A DNA stretch of 64,000 nt, taken from Physella acuta (Eukaryota > Mollusca > Gastropoda > Physidae). Below, in pieces: positions 1 through 11,952 of this stretch. The notes beneath the pieces were generated by a model. That model was not told where the DNA came from, did not search any database, and worked only from the letters and a program-made list of their open reading frames with translations. The stretch's first letter is position 1. Each line of letters opens with the position of its first letter. Position numbers and translations under genes: made by a program. Location of the stretch: the NCBI RefSeq assembly GCF_028476545.1, contig NW_026731945.1:634513-698512 (forward strand). Direction: 5' to 3'.

Positions 1-629
1 GAGTCTGGTACACAACTGAGTCCCGATCAAATTAAACAACCGTTGATACTGATAATTACGACGTACTGCTGTAGATAACGGGCGAATCTAGATCTAGATG
101 AAGGCATACTGCTGGCCACAGATGAGATGACATTACGGCAAGTGTAGACGGGAACGTACTGTGCGACAGATAAGTTCAGCAAACCGCTGCTTCCACCATA
201 TGTTGCGAAGTGAGTTTCGGTACAGGTCGATGCTGAACGTTACGAACAATAGATGACGATCCAATGAAGAACACAGAATGACGCTACGATGTTTCTATCT
301 TTTATTACATATAATATCAACAGCTACATAAACGATAGACGGGACGACGACTTCTAGACATCCTCACAAGACGACGACAAGACCAAGACTAACTCTCAAC
401 TATCTTCATAACAACGAAAACATTCTCTCCTACGTCACATCCTTATTTATTCACACATTCATAATCTTTTATTAATACCGCTACACACATACTCTCAAAC
501 CATCCACAACTATATTAACTCTATTCAACTACACACATACTCTCAAGCCATCCACAACTATATTAACTCCATTCAACTACACACATACTCTCAAACTCAT
601 TCCATACACTTAGGTCCATTCACAACAGT
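1..629 (-). mobile_element. Probable LTR and start of internal region of an LTR retrotransposon running off the left edge
   Basis: Read on the minus strand, 201-629 begins TGTTG and ends CAACA, the inverted dinucleotide-type ends of LTRs. An AATAAA-type poly(A) signal lies about 100 bases before the end (plus 299-305). The sequence just inside the LTR (below 200) carries TGGTGGAAGCAGCGG, placed like a tRNA primer-binding site. The partner LTR would be outside the window, so the pair and its target duplication cannot be compared. Family is unassigned (Gypsy- or BEL-like is possible). Treated as a fossil; age unknown. Confidence 0.35.
481..600. repeat. 48-bp tandem repeat, about 2.4 copies
   Basis: Units start at 481, 529 and 577 with CTACACACATACTCTCAA and differ at only a few bases. 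The repeat lies inside the putative LTR and may be part of its U3-like region. Confidence 0.8.
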
Positions 630-1007
630 CAGTATCTCAAGCCAGTTACCCTTAATGTACTCAAGCCCTCAAACCACTTCTCTGGATTAGCAATTGTGTG
701 CTGTAATGCTCAACCAATAAATCCCATTTTCATATGTCATTGTAAATATATATTTCTGTTCACAAATATTGCTTTAACTTTAATTATGAGTAGAAATATG
801 ATATGAGCAACTGGTTTCATTGTTCATATTAAACAATATTACATGTACATCCTAAATATGTCCTTTTATAAATTATTAAACTTAATTATTTTTTTATTGA
901 ATGTGTTGTTTTAATATCAGTTCTTTGTGTTTGTGTGGGTTCAAATATTTTTAAAACTGTTTAGGAAACTAAATAGTATTTTACTTGCAAATTTTGTTTT
1001 AAGCAAC

Positions 1008-1235
1008 TCACACTGGCATTAGACTGCTAACCCAGTAGTCAGTAGTAAGTCCCTGAGTGCACCCAGCAGTGATGGGTACCTAACTCACGTTAGTGAAAGT
1101 AAATGTGGATGGGCATATGGCTGACCAAATCATCCCTTCCTATGCCAAGGTCACAAAAATAGGTGAACTCTATGTTGTCAGATCCATGGATCAACGGGTT
1201 TGAAACTGGAGCTTTACTACCATACAACTCTCACT
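1008..1235 (+). mobile_element. tRNA-derived SINE family 1, head-truncated copy
   Basis: It carries the family body landmarks in order: GATGGGTACCTAACTCACG, a GGGCATATGGCTGACCA stretch, and the distal part with a protein-free GTGAACTCTA motif. The tRNA-like head with its A and B boxes is mostly missing. The same body occurs at least ten more times in the window. Confidence 0.75.
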
Positions 1236-2464
1236 ATTGTTTACAATATTTTCATAAACTAACATTACAAATACAATTTTAAAAAAAGAAATTCAACATA
1301 AAATGAATGAGAAAAATTCAATATTTAGTAAATAAATTTATCATTTATTTAATATTTAAAGGTAAAGGTATTTGATTTATTACTTTCCAGTAATTGCAGG
1401 GGATTTTTTTTTTCTTGCATCAAATATTGTTCTTCATAAATTGCAGTCTTAGATGAAATCTTCATTATAACACACATTTTGATTTCATGTTTTGTTGATA
1501 GTCTTGGTTGAGGTTTCCTGGAAATTGTGTAGGCTTCTTTCTAGAGGTCTATATGCACTGATTTAATTCAGGTAGGCCTAATCTGAAAAATAGATGTACA
1601 CACAATATTTCTACTCAGAATTTTCTCTTATAATTATAGTTTACATTTTTATGCATAATCAAAATTTTAAATAAAATTAAAACTAAAACTAGCCATTAAA
1701 TCTATAACTACTTTAGGTCAATATATATTGAGCATTAAGCCTAGATTCTATTACTAAATCTAAACTCTAGATCTAATAACCAGGGTACAAGGCCTACTAA
1801 ATAAGTGGATATAGATACATTTTGCTACATTGCATACTAGATCTAGATTGTGGGCTAGAGTAATAAGTGCATGTTACAATATTTACTGACACTAAGTCCT
1901 AGACAAAATTTCTAAATTACTGTGTAGATTGTTACTACAACTCACACTAGCAATGCTACAGTCACTGTCTATTACACTAGTGAACTCTACAGTCTACATT
2001 TACAACTCTACACACCTTTTAGGCCTTGCCTTAGCTTAGACGCCACTAGACGGGGCAGACTGGGATAGGTAGTACTAGACTAGAGTAACTAGATCTAGAT
2101 AGATTAGATAACTTACAACTAGCTCTCTACTCGACAAACACACACTAGAATCTAGATCTAGAATTCAATCTAGTAATCTAGATCTAGTGATTCTAAATCT
2201 AATCACTACTGTATTGTCACTTTTTATTTAGAGGGATCAGTATAGTTAATAAAGTAATAAAGTAGATATAGGCCTTCAGATATTATATATTTAGGATCAG
2301 GTAGATTTAGATTTTAGATCTAGATCTATTTTTGTAATATTCTGTCATCGAACTTGACGGTCTAGATAAGTGTTCACCGTTTACCAAATCGTTCAGTAGG
2401 AGTGATGTCCCCTGGGACTAGGCTTGCTAGGTCTTACATTAACTTTAAAAAATAATTTACTTAC
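1236..2464. other. AT-rich stretch, probably intronic, rich in AGATCTAG motifs
   Basis: No exon is recognised. TAGATC/AGATCTAG motifs cluster at about 1740-1860 and 2040-2330. If the putative exon at 2465-2619 is real, this is the 5' part of its first intron. Confidence 0.4.
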
Positions 2465-2619
2465 CGCCACAAAACTTTTCTGTCAGAATTGAATGCAAAT
2501 ACATTACTTCCCAACCGTACGTACACAATAGACTTGAACTTTTGTATATTTGTTGCATATTGGGAGTTCATGATGAGTTTAAAATGTTGAAGCGAAGTCA
2601 AGAAACAAGCAGCCGCCAT
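2465..2619 (-). CDS. Putative first coding exon of an unidentified gene running leftward
   Basis: On the minus strand an ATG at 2619, inside the context AAACATGGCGGC, opens 51 stop-free codons plus two bases. The exon then meets a near-ideal donor (CG|GTAAGTAAAT, GT at 2464-2463). The peptide starts MAAACFLTSLQHFKLIMNSQ and ends near NSDRKVLW. The AACATGGCGG start context matches the YY1-type initiator seen at many animal promoters, and the same context starts the SAC1 gene in this window. I recognise no domain, and no second exon is visible before the window edge. The coding call rests on start context, open frame and donor only, so a non-coding first exon is the main alternative. Confidence 0.4.
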
Positions 2620-4680
2620 GTTTGTTTATCAATGGTAATCATGATCACAAAAATTCATTTAGTCTGGAAAATTTAATCTCTCCCTGGCGGAAGTTTTTCC
2701 AAAACTTGGAATGGATTAATGAATTAATATTATTAATTATTTCAAAAATTATTTTCAATAGTTTATCTTGAATTAAAAAATTCAAAACACATAAATATCG
2801 ATACTTAATATTTTGTTTTAATTTTTGACAGCTAAAACATAATTTTAGCGCTTGCCAATTAATTTATATAATTTTTTGAAAAATAGCATGTTATATAGCA
2901 AAGTATTACTGCAACACCCAATTCTGTCACTCTTATCTGTCATACAGGAACAATATAGAAAAAAATTCAAGTAGAATAAAAACTGTCACAGTCAAACGGA
3001 AAACGAAACATGACGTCACACGGAAAATATAGGAAATATTATAAAGCCTGAAAAGTACACACATAATATGAGCTCATTGATTCTACAGTAAACAGTATTA
3101 AAAAATAGAAGTGGACTAAATTTTCCGGGGATGAGGGCGGACAGTGGTTAAAGTGTATTTCTATATAAATTCTATGTCGTTATAGGGGGCGGTAGACTTC
3201 CCCCCACCCTCCCTCAAGAGTTGCCTTAAAGAAACTCGAAATGCGACTTTGAGCGTAGGTGCAAGGTTTGGGGGTATGACTACGACTATATTTTGTATGA
3301 ATGTGCACTAAACATGAGCCAATTCTGGATAAAAATTCGAATGAATGTGTTTTTCATTTCTGGTTAAATTTGAAGTTGAGGTGGTGATTTTGGTTTTGGT
3401 TTAGTGAAAAAGATAACACTATCAACCAAGCGTCTGTTGTATTTCTCGCTTAACGGGTCATTTATCTCGTTTTAGAATAGAATATGCTGCTTTAAAACGT
3501 ATAACATAAATTATCCAAATATCATGGTAAAAGCGTAAAATACTATTTCCGGTTACAGAAAATGTCTCAAAATTTACCAGATACCAGTATATAAGATCAT
3601 TTACCATAATATAAATTTTTTAGGGGGGGGGGGGGCATGTGCAATAACATTCCTTTTAACAGTCGAATATCGCTTCTTTAATTAGTAAATGGGGCAATAG
3701 GGTTTTCCATTTTTTGACGTCTATAAGAAGAAGGTAAAGGGGCGGGGGTCGGCTCCGAAAAATCGAGTTTGGTTGACGTGTGTGGCTCGGGTCCAGGTGG
3801 ACGTTCGCATGTTGAATTTACATTTTAAAAAAATATAAAACGCGAAAAAGTGAAATTAAGACGAAAGTTCTCATGTTTTAAAAATAAAACAAACCATACC
3901 AACATGTACATAAAATACGTTATTTTATACCTACACTAGCGTCATCTATGTCATTAGCAACGTCACAATTTTAAAAGAATTTTACCTCCTACACCCCCAC
4001 CCCAACGTCAAATCTCGTCACGAAAACCTAGGACCCAACATCTAAAATGATATAAACCTCTGCCTACTACCCCTTTCACAACTTTACTTTTTTACAGGTT
4101 TTTTTTTCTAAAACACTTTTTGAAACGTGTAACAGGTATTTTTTAAAATTATTTTTTTTTTTACTAACGAGAAGTAAATTCATTTTTACAAGCTTTTATT
4201 GACCAATACTGTCATCCTGCCCAAAGAAATGTGACATTTATGGACAAGTCTTCTCCCCTAAATGATGTCAATTATTAATAGTGATTGACAATAAGTACTG
4301 TTCAATAAACCCATTTACTAATGAATAACATTTTATAAACAATATACAAAATAGTCTTGCCTTCCTTGTTTTGTGAATTAAATTCATCAGATATTATGCA
4401 AGGAATTAATATCGGCTGACTAGAGCGAGAGAAAATGTGCTGAAGTGGTGAATGTACGGTTAGGTAGTTCACAAACGATTCATCTAAATTTGCTGGGGGG
4501 GGGAGGGTGGGGGGGGGACTTGAAAGAGACAACAAAGCGATGATAAACATTATTATCAATAGTGTAAATTTAAGAATAATCGTCGACATATCAAGCAGTC
4601 TCTCGAGCTATGGATTTTAATTAATTTTTTATCAAAGAATTTCGCCGCAATTATACATCTTTAATGATTCAGATGCGTAG
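2620..4680. other. No gene seen; G-tracts and a partial G/C-tract element
   Basis: AT-rich unique-looking DNA. About 3110-3230 resembles the interior of the G/C-tract hAT-like MITE described at 4986-5168 (gggcggacagtgg and ggcggtagacttcc landmarks) but lacks recognisable ends. A run of 13 G lies near 3623, and G-runs lie at 4494-4521. Confidence 0.5.
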
Positions 4681-4857
4681 TGATGGGAGGGGAGGGGGGC
4701 GGGGCGTACATATGTCCCCGGGCGCCGACCCTCGGGGCGCCATAATAAGCTCATTTTACCTGCTTTTTTAAATTATAAATATAAAAAATATATGGGGGGG
4801 GGGGGCGCCAAATTGAAAGTTTGTCCCCAGGCATCGTGAGGGGTCGCTACGCCTCTG
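4681..4857 (-). mobile_element. Fragment of the CAGAGGCGTAGCGACC non-autonomous element family
   Basis: Read on the minus strand, the right end starts CAGAGGCGTAGCGACC, followed by GGGGACAAACTTTCAATTT and a C-tract. The same order is found at 11664-11770, 41741-41840 and 54000-54050. The other end is not clear. Confidence 0.5.
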
Positions 4858-4985
4858 TAATGATTGGAGAAAATAATCGGCCTTGACAAGATTTTAAAAT
4901 AAAAGAAAAAGAAAGAAAACACAATTATAAATAACTTTTTATAAATAATTTTGGCGACAATTTTTTGGCTCACTATCTCCCTCCC

Positions 4986-5168
4986 CAAAGTTTCTTCCAG
5001 GCATCTCTTCGCCCCCCCCCCCCCCGAAGGAAATGGAATTTATATAGAAAATATATACTTTTGACAGTGTCCGCCCCTCCGGAAATTATTGTCCGCCCCC
5101 CCCCCCCCCCCCCCCCCCCGAAAATTTCAAGTGCCCCTCCTGGAAAAAAAAGTCTGGAAGAAACACTG
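4986..5168. mobile_element. G/C-tract MITE, hAT-like, copy 1
   Basis: Terminal inverted repeats CAAAGTTTCTTCCAG and CTGGAAGAAACACTG enclose long C-runs. The flanks tccctccc and gccctccc match at 7 of 8 bases, fitting the 8-bp target duplication of hAT elements. There is no coding capacity; the proline-rich open frames here are only C-tracts read in frame. Confidence 0.75.
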
Positions 5169-5869
5169 GCCCTCCCCCCTCCACCCTCCTCCCTTGCACA
5201 TTCCCCTTCACAGCACACTATACAGTCGAATGTCGTGTCGATGTTTGCAGGTTTTACGTGCCCCCTTAATTTGAATCAACAAGTCACGGAACTTCAATAA
5301 AATTTGAAGTTGTGCCTATCGTTTACAATACAGCTGTTGGCTTGGGTTTTTAATGTTTGCCGAAGGGTGTGTCCTCAAGATAATAAAACCACCGCTACAG
5401 TATTTTTCTGCAAAGCAAGTGTTTCAAACATCATTCAAAAATTAAATTTTTAAAAGTATGGTTGGATGGTCGCCCCCGAAAACGACACAGTAAGTTATCT
5501 TTTTTTTTGTTTCTTTATTGAAAAGAGAAACTACTTAAATTTATATTTAAGGAGTCAATTCGCAAAACTTCTTAAGTCACTGTAGATTATTATTATTTTT
5601 TGCGAATAGACATACAAAAAATACTCCATTTAAGAAATCAATTGTTTTTACTGTAAAAATGTAGTTATTAAATATAACTTTAAGAATACAAATACTGTAA
5701 TTAAAATTTAATTTAAAATGTATTATGTATAATCAATTCTGTTTTCGAAGAGTTGTCTTAGCAGAATTTGCAAGAGGACTTATTTTTAATTTATATTCGT
5801 AAACGAGGGAGGGGCAGGGGGAGAGGAGAGGGGGGGGTGTGGGCGTGAAGGTGGAAAATTAGAATTAAT

Positions 5870-6060
5870 GGCTAAGGTGTGACGTCATCCAATCAATACA
5901 CGTTTAAGAAGCACAAAAAAAAACAATAAAAAATCGATCCAAGTGCCAATAAAAGGCAAGATAACTGATACAGACCAGGAAGGACTGTAATTTGTTTACG
6001 TGTTACTATTTTTAACTGTGTTGTTATTGTCCCAGTTATTTGGGTTTACAAGACGTAACT
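5870..6060 (+). promoter_or_regulatory. Putative promoter of paralog A, with CRE and CCAAT motifs
   Basis: TGACGTCA at 5880-5887 is followed at once by CCAAT at 5889-5893. The downstream GTTTACGTGTTACTATTTTTA block (from about 5995) is conserved in unit B (about 13338) and the third copy (about 20120), which suggests promoter or 5'UTR constraint. In unit B the CRE site reads TCGCGCCA. The transcription start is not known. Confidence 0.4.
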
Positions 6061-6079
6061 GCGATTCGTGTAGTAAGCG

Positions 6080-6260
6080 AATTGTGCAGAATAGGATTTG
6101 TGCTGTGTGGAATTTGTGCTGTGTGGGATGCGTATAGAATGGTATTATCGCTGTGTTGGATTAGTGTTGTGTGGGATTACTGCTGTGTGGTACTTGTGTA
6201 GTGTGGGATTTGTGTAGTGTGGGAAATGTGCAGTGGGGGTGTGTAGGCCTATATACTGGG
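6080..6260. repeat. GT-rich degenerate minisatellite in the 5' region of paralog A
   Basis: Loosely repeated units of 15-30 bases around TTGTGTAGTGTGGGATT. The homologous array in unit B is at 13400-13545. Confidence 0.7.
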
Positions 6261-6850
6261 ATTAGCGCTGTGTGGGATTTTTTCAGCGTGTGTTTTGTGC
6301 TGTGTTAGATAATTGATTTGTTTACATCAAGATGCATTGTAGTAAATCGGAGAATTTGTTCGAACCAGATTTTTCTGTTAAAACTGTATTAACATTTGTG
6401 CCTTAAACTTTTAGTAGTCTTGAAGTGACTAATATAAGGAGGCCCTATATTTGTTAACGGATAGTGAGTAAAGTAAAGTGTTCTACTATCGGCGTTGAAT
6501 ACGTATTCAACTAGTTGACTGATATAAGCCGGCAACAATTTCAATATTGTTTACTTTTTATATAGGGTAAAGTATAAAGAAGCCTGATTTTTATACTCTA
6601 ATAATTGACTTATAAAAGTAACATACTATTTCAATCTCGTGAATTATCTACTACATGATTAATTCAGTAAACCAGACCGCTGTCATATAAATAACCTAAT
6701 ATTTTACAGGCGTAATCTAATATTTGATAGAGATAATCTAGTAGTTGACAGATGAGAATATACGTATTTGTCTAATGTATTATTTAATGTTACACATCTA
6801 AATACGACTTTTAAAACCTAAAACTGGAATCTTATTTCTTTATTAGAAAT

Positions 6851-9800
6851 ATGACGCCCACAACTGATATAAAATCACCAGAAAAAGATGTGGTTATCAT
6901 CAATGAACCGGTCGACGCTGAGAAAAAATATCCATCTACGGTTGCCAAACTCAACTTATTTTTCATAATTGTATCTGGAATCATTTAGTGAGTAACCGTA
7001 GTTTTGATTACTAATAGGAGAGAAATAATTGCTTAAAACATCACACGCACACACACCACACACACGCATTCATATGTCAATTATTTTCTAATAAAATCCT
7101 GCTAATCACCTTCTTAAAAGTACGTCATTAACTCAATAACATACATTTAAAAGCAATACAAAGTTTAAGCGATAGTATAATCGATAATTAAGTGGACGGT
7201 CTGGTCAGTTGGTAGAGCGCACGACATTTAAAACCAAAGTCTTTAGTTCGTGTCTCAGCCTGTAGGTCGCCCCTGAGTCCACCCAGCTCTAATGGGTACC
7301 TGACTCACGACAGGAAAAGTAAAGGCGCCTGGGCATAGAGCTGACCACACCATTCCTTTATGTAAAACTGTAAAAAAAAAACAGATAATTTCTGCTTCAC
7401 CTGCTTTACTGATCGCCAGGTGTGAACTGGGAACTTCACTTTTTTTTTAACTTTCATCAATTATGTTTACCTCCAGAGTTTCTTCCAGGCATCTCTTCGG
7501 GGGGGGGGGGGGGGGGAAACGACTAAGCCTCCCCCCCCCTGAAGAAGGTCTACCGCCCCCCCCCCTCGAACGAGATGGATTTTATATAGTAAACATACAC
7601 TTTTACTAGTGTCCGCCCCCCCCCCGAAAAATGTTGACCGCCCCCCCCCCCCCAAAGAAAATTTCAAAAGCCCCCCCCCCCCCCGGAGAAAAATTCTGGA
7701 AGAATCACAGTTTACCTCTATTTGTACCAATGATCATGAATTACATATTATTTTGTTGCAGCTGGTACTTTTTTACAATCAAGTACTTATCCTATGGCCC
7801 TGAAGTCGTCCACTCCAAACAAGGTCAGAACACCATTTTATTGGAGATCAGTACACTAGACTTGTAGAAGCAACAGTACACTAGACTTGTAGAAGCAACA
7901 TCACACTAGACTTGTAGAAGCAACAGTACACTAGACTTGTAGAAGCAACAGTACACTAGACTTGTAGAAGCAACATCACACTAGACTTGTAGAAGCAACA
8001 TCACACTAGACTTGTAGAAGCAACAGTACACTAGACTTGTAGAAGCAACAGTACACTAGACTTGTAGAAGCAACATCACACTAGACTTGTAGAAGCAACA
8101 GTACACTAGACTTGTAGAAGCCACAGTACACTAGACTTGTAGAAGCAACATCACACTAGACTTGTAGAAGCAACAGTACACTAGACTTGTAGAAGCCACA
8201 GTACACTAGACTTGTAGAAGCCACAGTACACTAGACTTGTAGAAGCAACATCACACTAGACTTGTAGAAGCAACAGTACACTAGACTTGTAGAACCAACA
8301 GTACACCAGACTTGTAGAAGCAACAGTACACTAGACTTGTAGAAGCCACAGTACACTAGACTTGTAGAAGCCACAGTACACTAGACTTGTAGAAGCCACA
8401 GTACACTAGACTTGTAGAAGCAACAGTACACTAGACTTGTAGAAGCAACAGTACACTAGACTTGTAGAAGCAACTTATACTAGACTTGTAGAAACAACAG
8501 TACACTAGACTTGTAGAAGCAACAGTACACTAGACTTATAGAAGCAACAGTACACTAGACTTGTAGAAGCAACAGTACACTAGACTTGTAGAAGCCACAG
8601 TACACCAGACTTGTAGAAGCAACAGTACACCAGACTTGTAGAACCAACAGTACACTAGACTTGTAGAAGCAACAGTACACCAGACTTGTAGAAGCCACAG
8701 TACACCAGACTTGTAGAAGCAACAGTACACCAGACTTGTAGAACCAACAGTACACTAGACTTGTAGAACCAACAGTACACCAGACTTGTAGAAGCAACAG
8801 TACACTAGACTTGTAGAAGCAACAGTACATTAGACTTGTAGAACCAACAGTACACTAGACTTGTAGAAGCCACAGTACACTAGACTTGTAGAAGCAACAT
8901 CACACTAGACTTGTAGAACCAACAGTACACTAGACTTGTAGAACCAACAGTACACTAGACTTGTAGAAGCAACAGTACACCAGACTTGTAGAACCAACAG
9001 TACACCAGACTTGTAGAAGCAACAGTACACTAGACTTGTAGAACCAACAGTACACCAGACTTGTAGAACCAACAGTACACCAGACTTGTAGAAGCCACAG
9101 TACACTAGACTTGTAGAACCAACAGTACACCAGACTTGTAGAACCAACAGTACACCAGACTTGTAGAAGCAACAGTACACTAGACTTGTAGAAGCAACAG
9201 TACACTAGACTTGTAGAAGCCACAGTACACTAGACTTGTAGAAGCCACAGTACACTAGACTTGTAGAAGCAACATCACACTAGACTTGTAGAAGCAACAG
9301 TACACTAGACTTGTAGAAGCCATAAACTGACAATGTAAAGGTCATTGCTCTGGGTGGGCTAAAAATATACCATCTTTAATGTGAGTAGGTAAGCGTGGTC
9401 GAACGGTAGAGAGTTCGCCTTCTTACCTGAAAGTCTCGAGTTCGAGTCCCTGGTTAGAGTCGCAGCACGTCCCTTGGTCCACCCAACTCTGATGGGTACC
9501 TGACTGACGTAGGGAAAGTAAAGGCAATAAACTTGTGTAACTTACAGCTGAAGTAGTGATAGACATTGTGTTGATATGAGACAAGTTGCTAACAAACAGA
9601 ACTTGATTTGATTTGTTAATATTTGTTCTGAGAATAACACTCGATTAATAGGATACTTAATACTTAATAGTAATTTATTCATTACCTGTTGTATACATAC
9701 TTTATGCTTGTATAGAAAAATCTATCTAAAACCTAGAACAGAAATGAACACGTATTTTATTATTCAAATATCTCTTCCACATAGAACAAGACGTCTGTTT

Positions 9801-11098
9801 ACTATAAGAGGAACCGAACAGTGCCATTTTCCGCCATTCTTTTTACGTTTTCTCAACTTCAAATTTTTAACGCAAAGTTCTAAATTCCAACCACTAAGGC
9901 TTTTGAACCCATTGTCATATAATAATGAAACTTTCTACATGCATTGAGCATTATACTGTCAACAATACTACGCTTGCACATTCTGTTTACTTAAGTACTT
10001 TAAGAAATATTAACGTTTATGTAGCACCACCCCCTTTAATTTGTGTACATAGTTTTACGTAAAAATAATTGTATTAGAAAAAGCCATCCTAGCTATCAAA
10101 ATAAGCAAAAATAGAATTGTATTGAAATAACAAACCTAAATATATAAACAGACTTCAAATATCTATTATGAGAGCAAACGTAAAAGTTTTTTAAAGTTTG
10201 AATTTTCGCTCCTTTTTGTGGTTTCCATAGCAACCATAACTGAAAGCGGTGACGCATAACAAACTTTGTTTATAGTTTTCACTCTATTAACATATGGATT
10301 AATTAAATACCCTGAAACATGTTAATTTTTTTATCTGTTGTGTCTAGCCTTAATCCCTATACTGGGCAACAACATCGCTTTTGTAGCGATCTCGCTCCAC
10401 ATCTTCAACCGCTGGCTTCAAGGGAGCAAACTCACAGCTGCGATCGCTGCATGTGTCTGTATAATTACATGTAAGATTTACTTATTAGACGATAGATATA
10501 TACGAGTAATTTTTGTGAATTTTCTTTACAAACTGTTATTTTTTACATCTTCATACTAGAATTTTACAATAAGACATCTGTGTTAACATTTGTTGTATAC
10601 GAGATTAAATACAACTAAAATACCACAAAAATACAACTAAAATACCAATAAAATAACACTGAAATACCACTTAAATATAACAAAAATAGCATTTAAATAC
10701 AACAAAACTACCACTAAAATACAACTTAAATAATACTAAACCACCACTAAAATACCACTAAAATACCATATAAATACAACAAAACACCCATAAAATACCA
10801 TTTAATTAGCACTCAAAATAACACTAAAATAACTTGTGCAACAGAAATACTACTAAAATACCGCTAAAATACCACTAAAATACCTCTAAAAAAACTACTA
10901 AAATACATCTAAAATGTTACTATACTTTGTATTTTAGCCACATACTGGGTAGTAGCGGTCAACTTTCTGAGTACAGAACCAGAGCAAACACAGAGAGAAG
11001 AGATGTCGGACGTTGCTTACGGACTTGAGGCCGCTGCACATTATCTTCAGTTCATCGTAGGGTTGATGATGGTTGCTGAGATAACATATATCACGTGA
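6851..11098 (+). CDS. Small four-pass membrane protein, paralog A (4 exons, 160 aa)
   Basis: Function is unknown and I recognise no named family. The coding exons are 6851-6987, 7762-7823, 10348-10470 and 10938-11098. All introns are GT-AG with phases 2, 1 and 1, and all joins keep the frame to TGA at 11096. The N-terminal 30 residues are polar (starts MTPTTDIKSPEKDVVIINEP). Four hydrophobic segments follow at about 33-55, 67-86, 93-113 and 138-158, so both ends should face the same side. There is no signal peptide. Segments shared with paralog B include GNNIAFVAISLHIF-type and AACVCIIT motifs. An acceptor-like TTTATTAG lies 3 bases before the ATG, so a non-coding exon probably precedes it. 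Intron 2 carries a 1.5-kb minisatellite. Coding is supported by conservation of exon lengths (137 and 62 nt in both copies) and of splice phases; function is not inferable. Confidence 0.88.
7193..7449 (+). mobile_element. SINE family 1 in intron 1 of paralog A
   Basis: It has a tRNA-like head (GGTCAGTTGGTAGAGCGCA), the body motif AATGGGTACCTGACTCACGA, GGGCATAGAGCTGACCACAC, and a distal CACCTGC...GGGAACTTCACT end. A SINE sits at the corresponding intron position in paralog B (14735-14946), so the insertion predates the gene duplication. Confidence 0.85.
7474..7710. mobile_element. G/C-tract MITE, hAT-like, copy 2 (perfect 8-bp target duplication)
   Basis: Ends CAGAGTTTCTTCCAG and CTGGAAGAATCACAG enclose C-runs. 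Both flanks read TTTACCTC (7466-7473 and 7711-7718). Paralog B has the uninterrupted site (about 14970-14980), so the insertion came after the gene duplication. Confidence 0.9.
7850..9321. repeat. 25-bp minisatellite, about 59 units, in intron 2 of paralog A
   Basis: The unit is AGTACACTAGACTTGTAGAAGCAAC, with common variants (ATCACAC for AGTACAC, CCAC, ACCAAC, CACCAGAC). It begins 27 bases after the exon-2 donor. Variants are not random: ATCACAC types cluster before 8270 and reappear near 9270, while ACCAAC/CACCAG types fill about 8280-9180. This suggests expansion from the middle. Minus-strand open frames here are a by-product of the repeat. Confidence 0.95.
9391..9527 (+). mobile_element. 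SINE family 1, 3'-truncated, in intron 2 of paralog A
   Basis: Good tRNA-like head with GTGGTCGAACGGTAGAGAG and GAGTTCGAGTCC, then the GATGGGTACCTGACTGACG body. It stops soon after GGGAAAGTAAAGGC. Confidence 0.8.
10603..10916. repeat. Degenerate A-rich minisatellite in intron 3 of paralog A
   Basis: Roughly 10- to 21-base units around ACTAAAATACCA, ending 21 bases before the exon-4 acceptor. A shorter, SINE-interrupted version is in intron 3 of paralog B (17168-17215 and 17405-17450). Confidence 0.8.
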
Positions 11099-11128
11099 AA
11101 ACTGACTTCATATTCCTCAAACAACATC

Positions 11129-11245
<117 letters not shown>

Positions 11246-11614
11246 AGCAGAGAAAGATGTATGAAAATCGCCTAAAAAATATTATCAAATTGTGTTCCTT
11301 TTTATCTATATTTTAATAATTTATCGTATTATTTTTTTCTTTCATGTTTACAAAGATATGTATATAGAAATGTATAATAATTTTGTATTGTATCTAGTGT
11401 ATCCAACATAATGTGTTCTAATTTGGTGAAACTTTGCCGATGCTGTTTGCTGCCTAGAGCTTCTCAGCGTTTATCTGTGTACTTTGATGTCAGTTGGTTG
11501 GGTGACCTGCATAACCGATCACTGTTTTATTTGATTCAAAGGTCAGAGTGCCACAAGGGCTACACAATGCTACTCTGCTCTTCCATTTATATTCTACTCT
11601 AGTATACTATATTT

Positions 11615-11944
11615 CAGTGGCGTAGCGAGGTCGGGTGTCACCCGGTGCGGCACTTAATGGAGTCACCCTCCAGAGGCGTAGCGACCCTTTACGGGGACAA
11701 ACTTTCAATTTTCGATTTGCATCCTCCCCCCCCCCCCCTCAATTTTTGCAATTCGCACCCCCCCCCCCCCCTCTCAAACTTTCGACGACCTCTTAAAAGA
11801 CTATTTAACACTCGAATTAATCACTTAATTAAGTGGAAGTATCATTTTTTCTATATATTTTGCTATTTTTTGCCTTGGTGTCACCCCCTTTAAATGGTGT
11901 CACCCGGTGCGGTCCGCACCCCCCCCCCCCTTGCTACGCCTCTG
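11615..11944. mobile_element. 330-bp non-autonomous DNA transposon, CAGTGGCGTAGCGAGG family
   Basis: Ends CAGTGGCGTAGCGAGG and CTTGCTACGCCTCTG are inverted repeats. Flanks are identical CTATATTT (11607-11614 and 11945-11952), a perfect 8-bp target duplication. It holds a nested-looking segment starting CAGAGGCGTAGCGACCC (about 11672) and two C-tracts. An 8-bp duplication fits hAT or P-type elements. There is no coding capacity. Confidence 0.88.
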
Positions 11945-11952
11945 CTATATTT

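Larger units (their letters stand above)
5520..11098 (+). other. Segmental duplication unit A
   Basis: This stretch is colinear with 12926-17616 (unit B). They share an upstream segment (CACTGTAGAT and GCGAATAGACA landmarks), a promoter-proximal block with GTTTACGTGTTACTATTTTT, a GT-rich minisatellite, four exons, a SINE at the same place in intron 1, and an ACTAAAATACC-type minisatellite in intron 3. Non-coding parts are well diverged, so the duplication is not recent. Confidence 0.85.

Noticed and set aside
4965-5300. Proline- and glycine-rich open frames across C/G tracts (also 7467-7867, 41726-41917, 47322-47609, 53966-54398, 60953-61660)
   Set aside because: They are C- or G-runs of the MITEs read in frame, with no conserved protein and dependent on tract length.
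8536-9223. Minus-strand frames with repeated YKSGVLLVLQVWCTV-type text
   Set aside because: Produced by the 25-bp minisatellite, whose period is not a multiple of three; it lies in an intron.
7850-9321. CRISPR-like regular array
   Set aside because: There are no unique spacers between units and the DNA is eukaryotic; it is a minisatellite.
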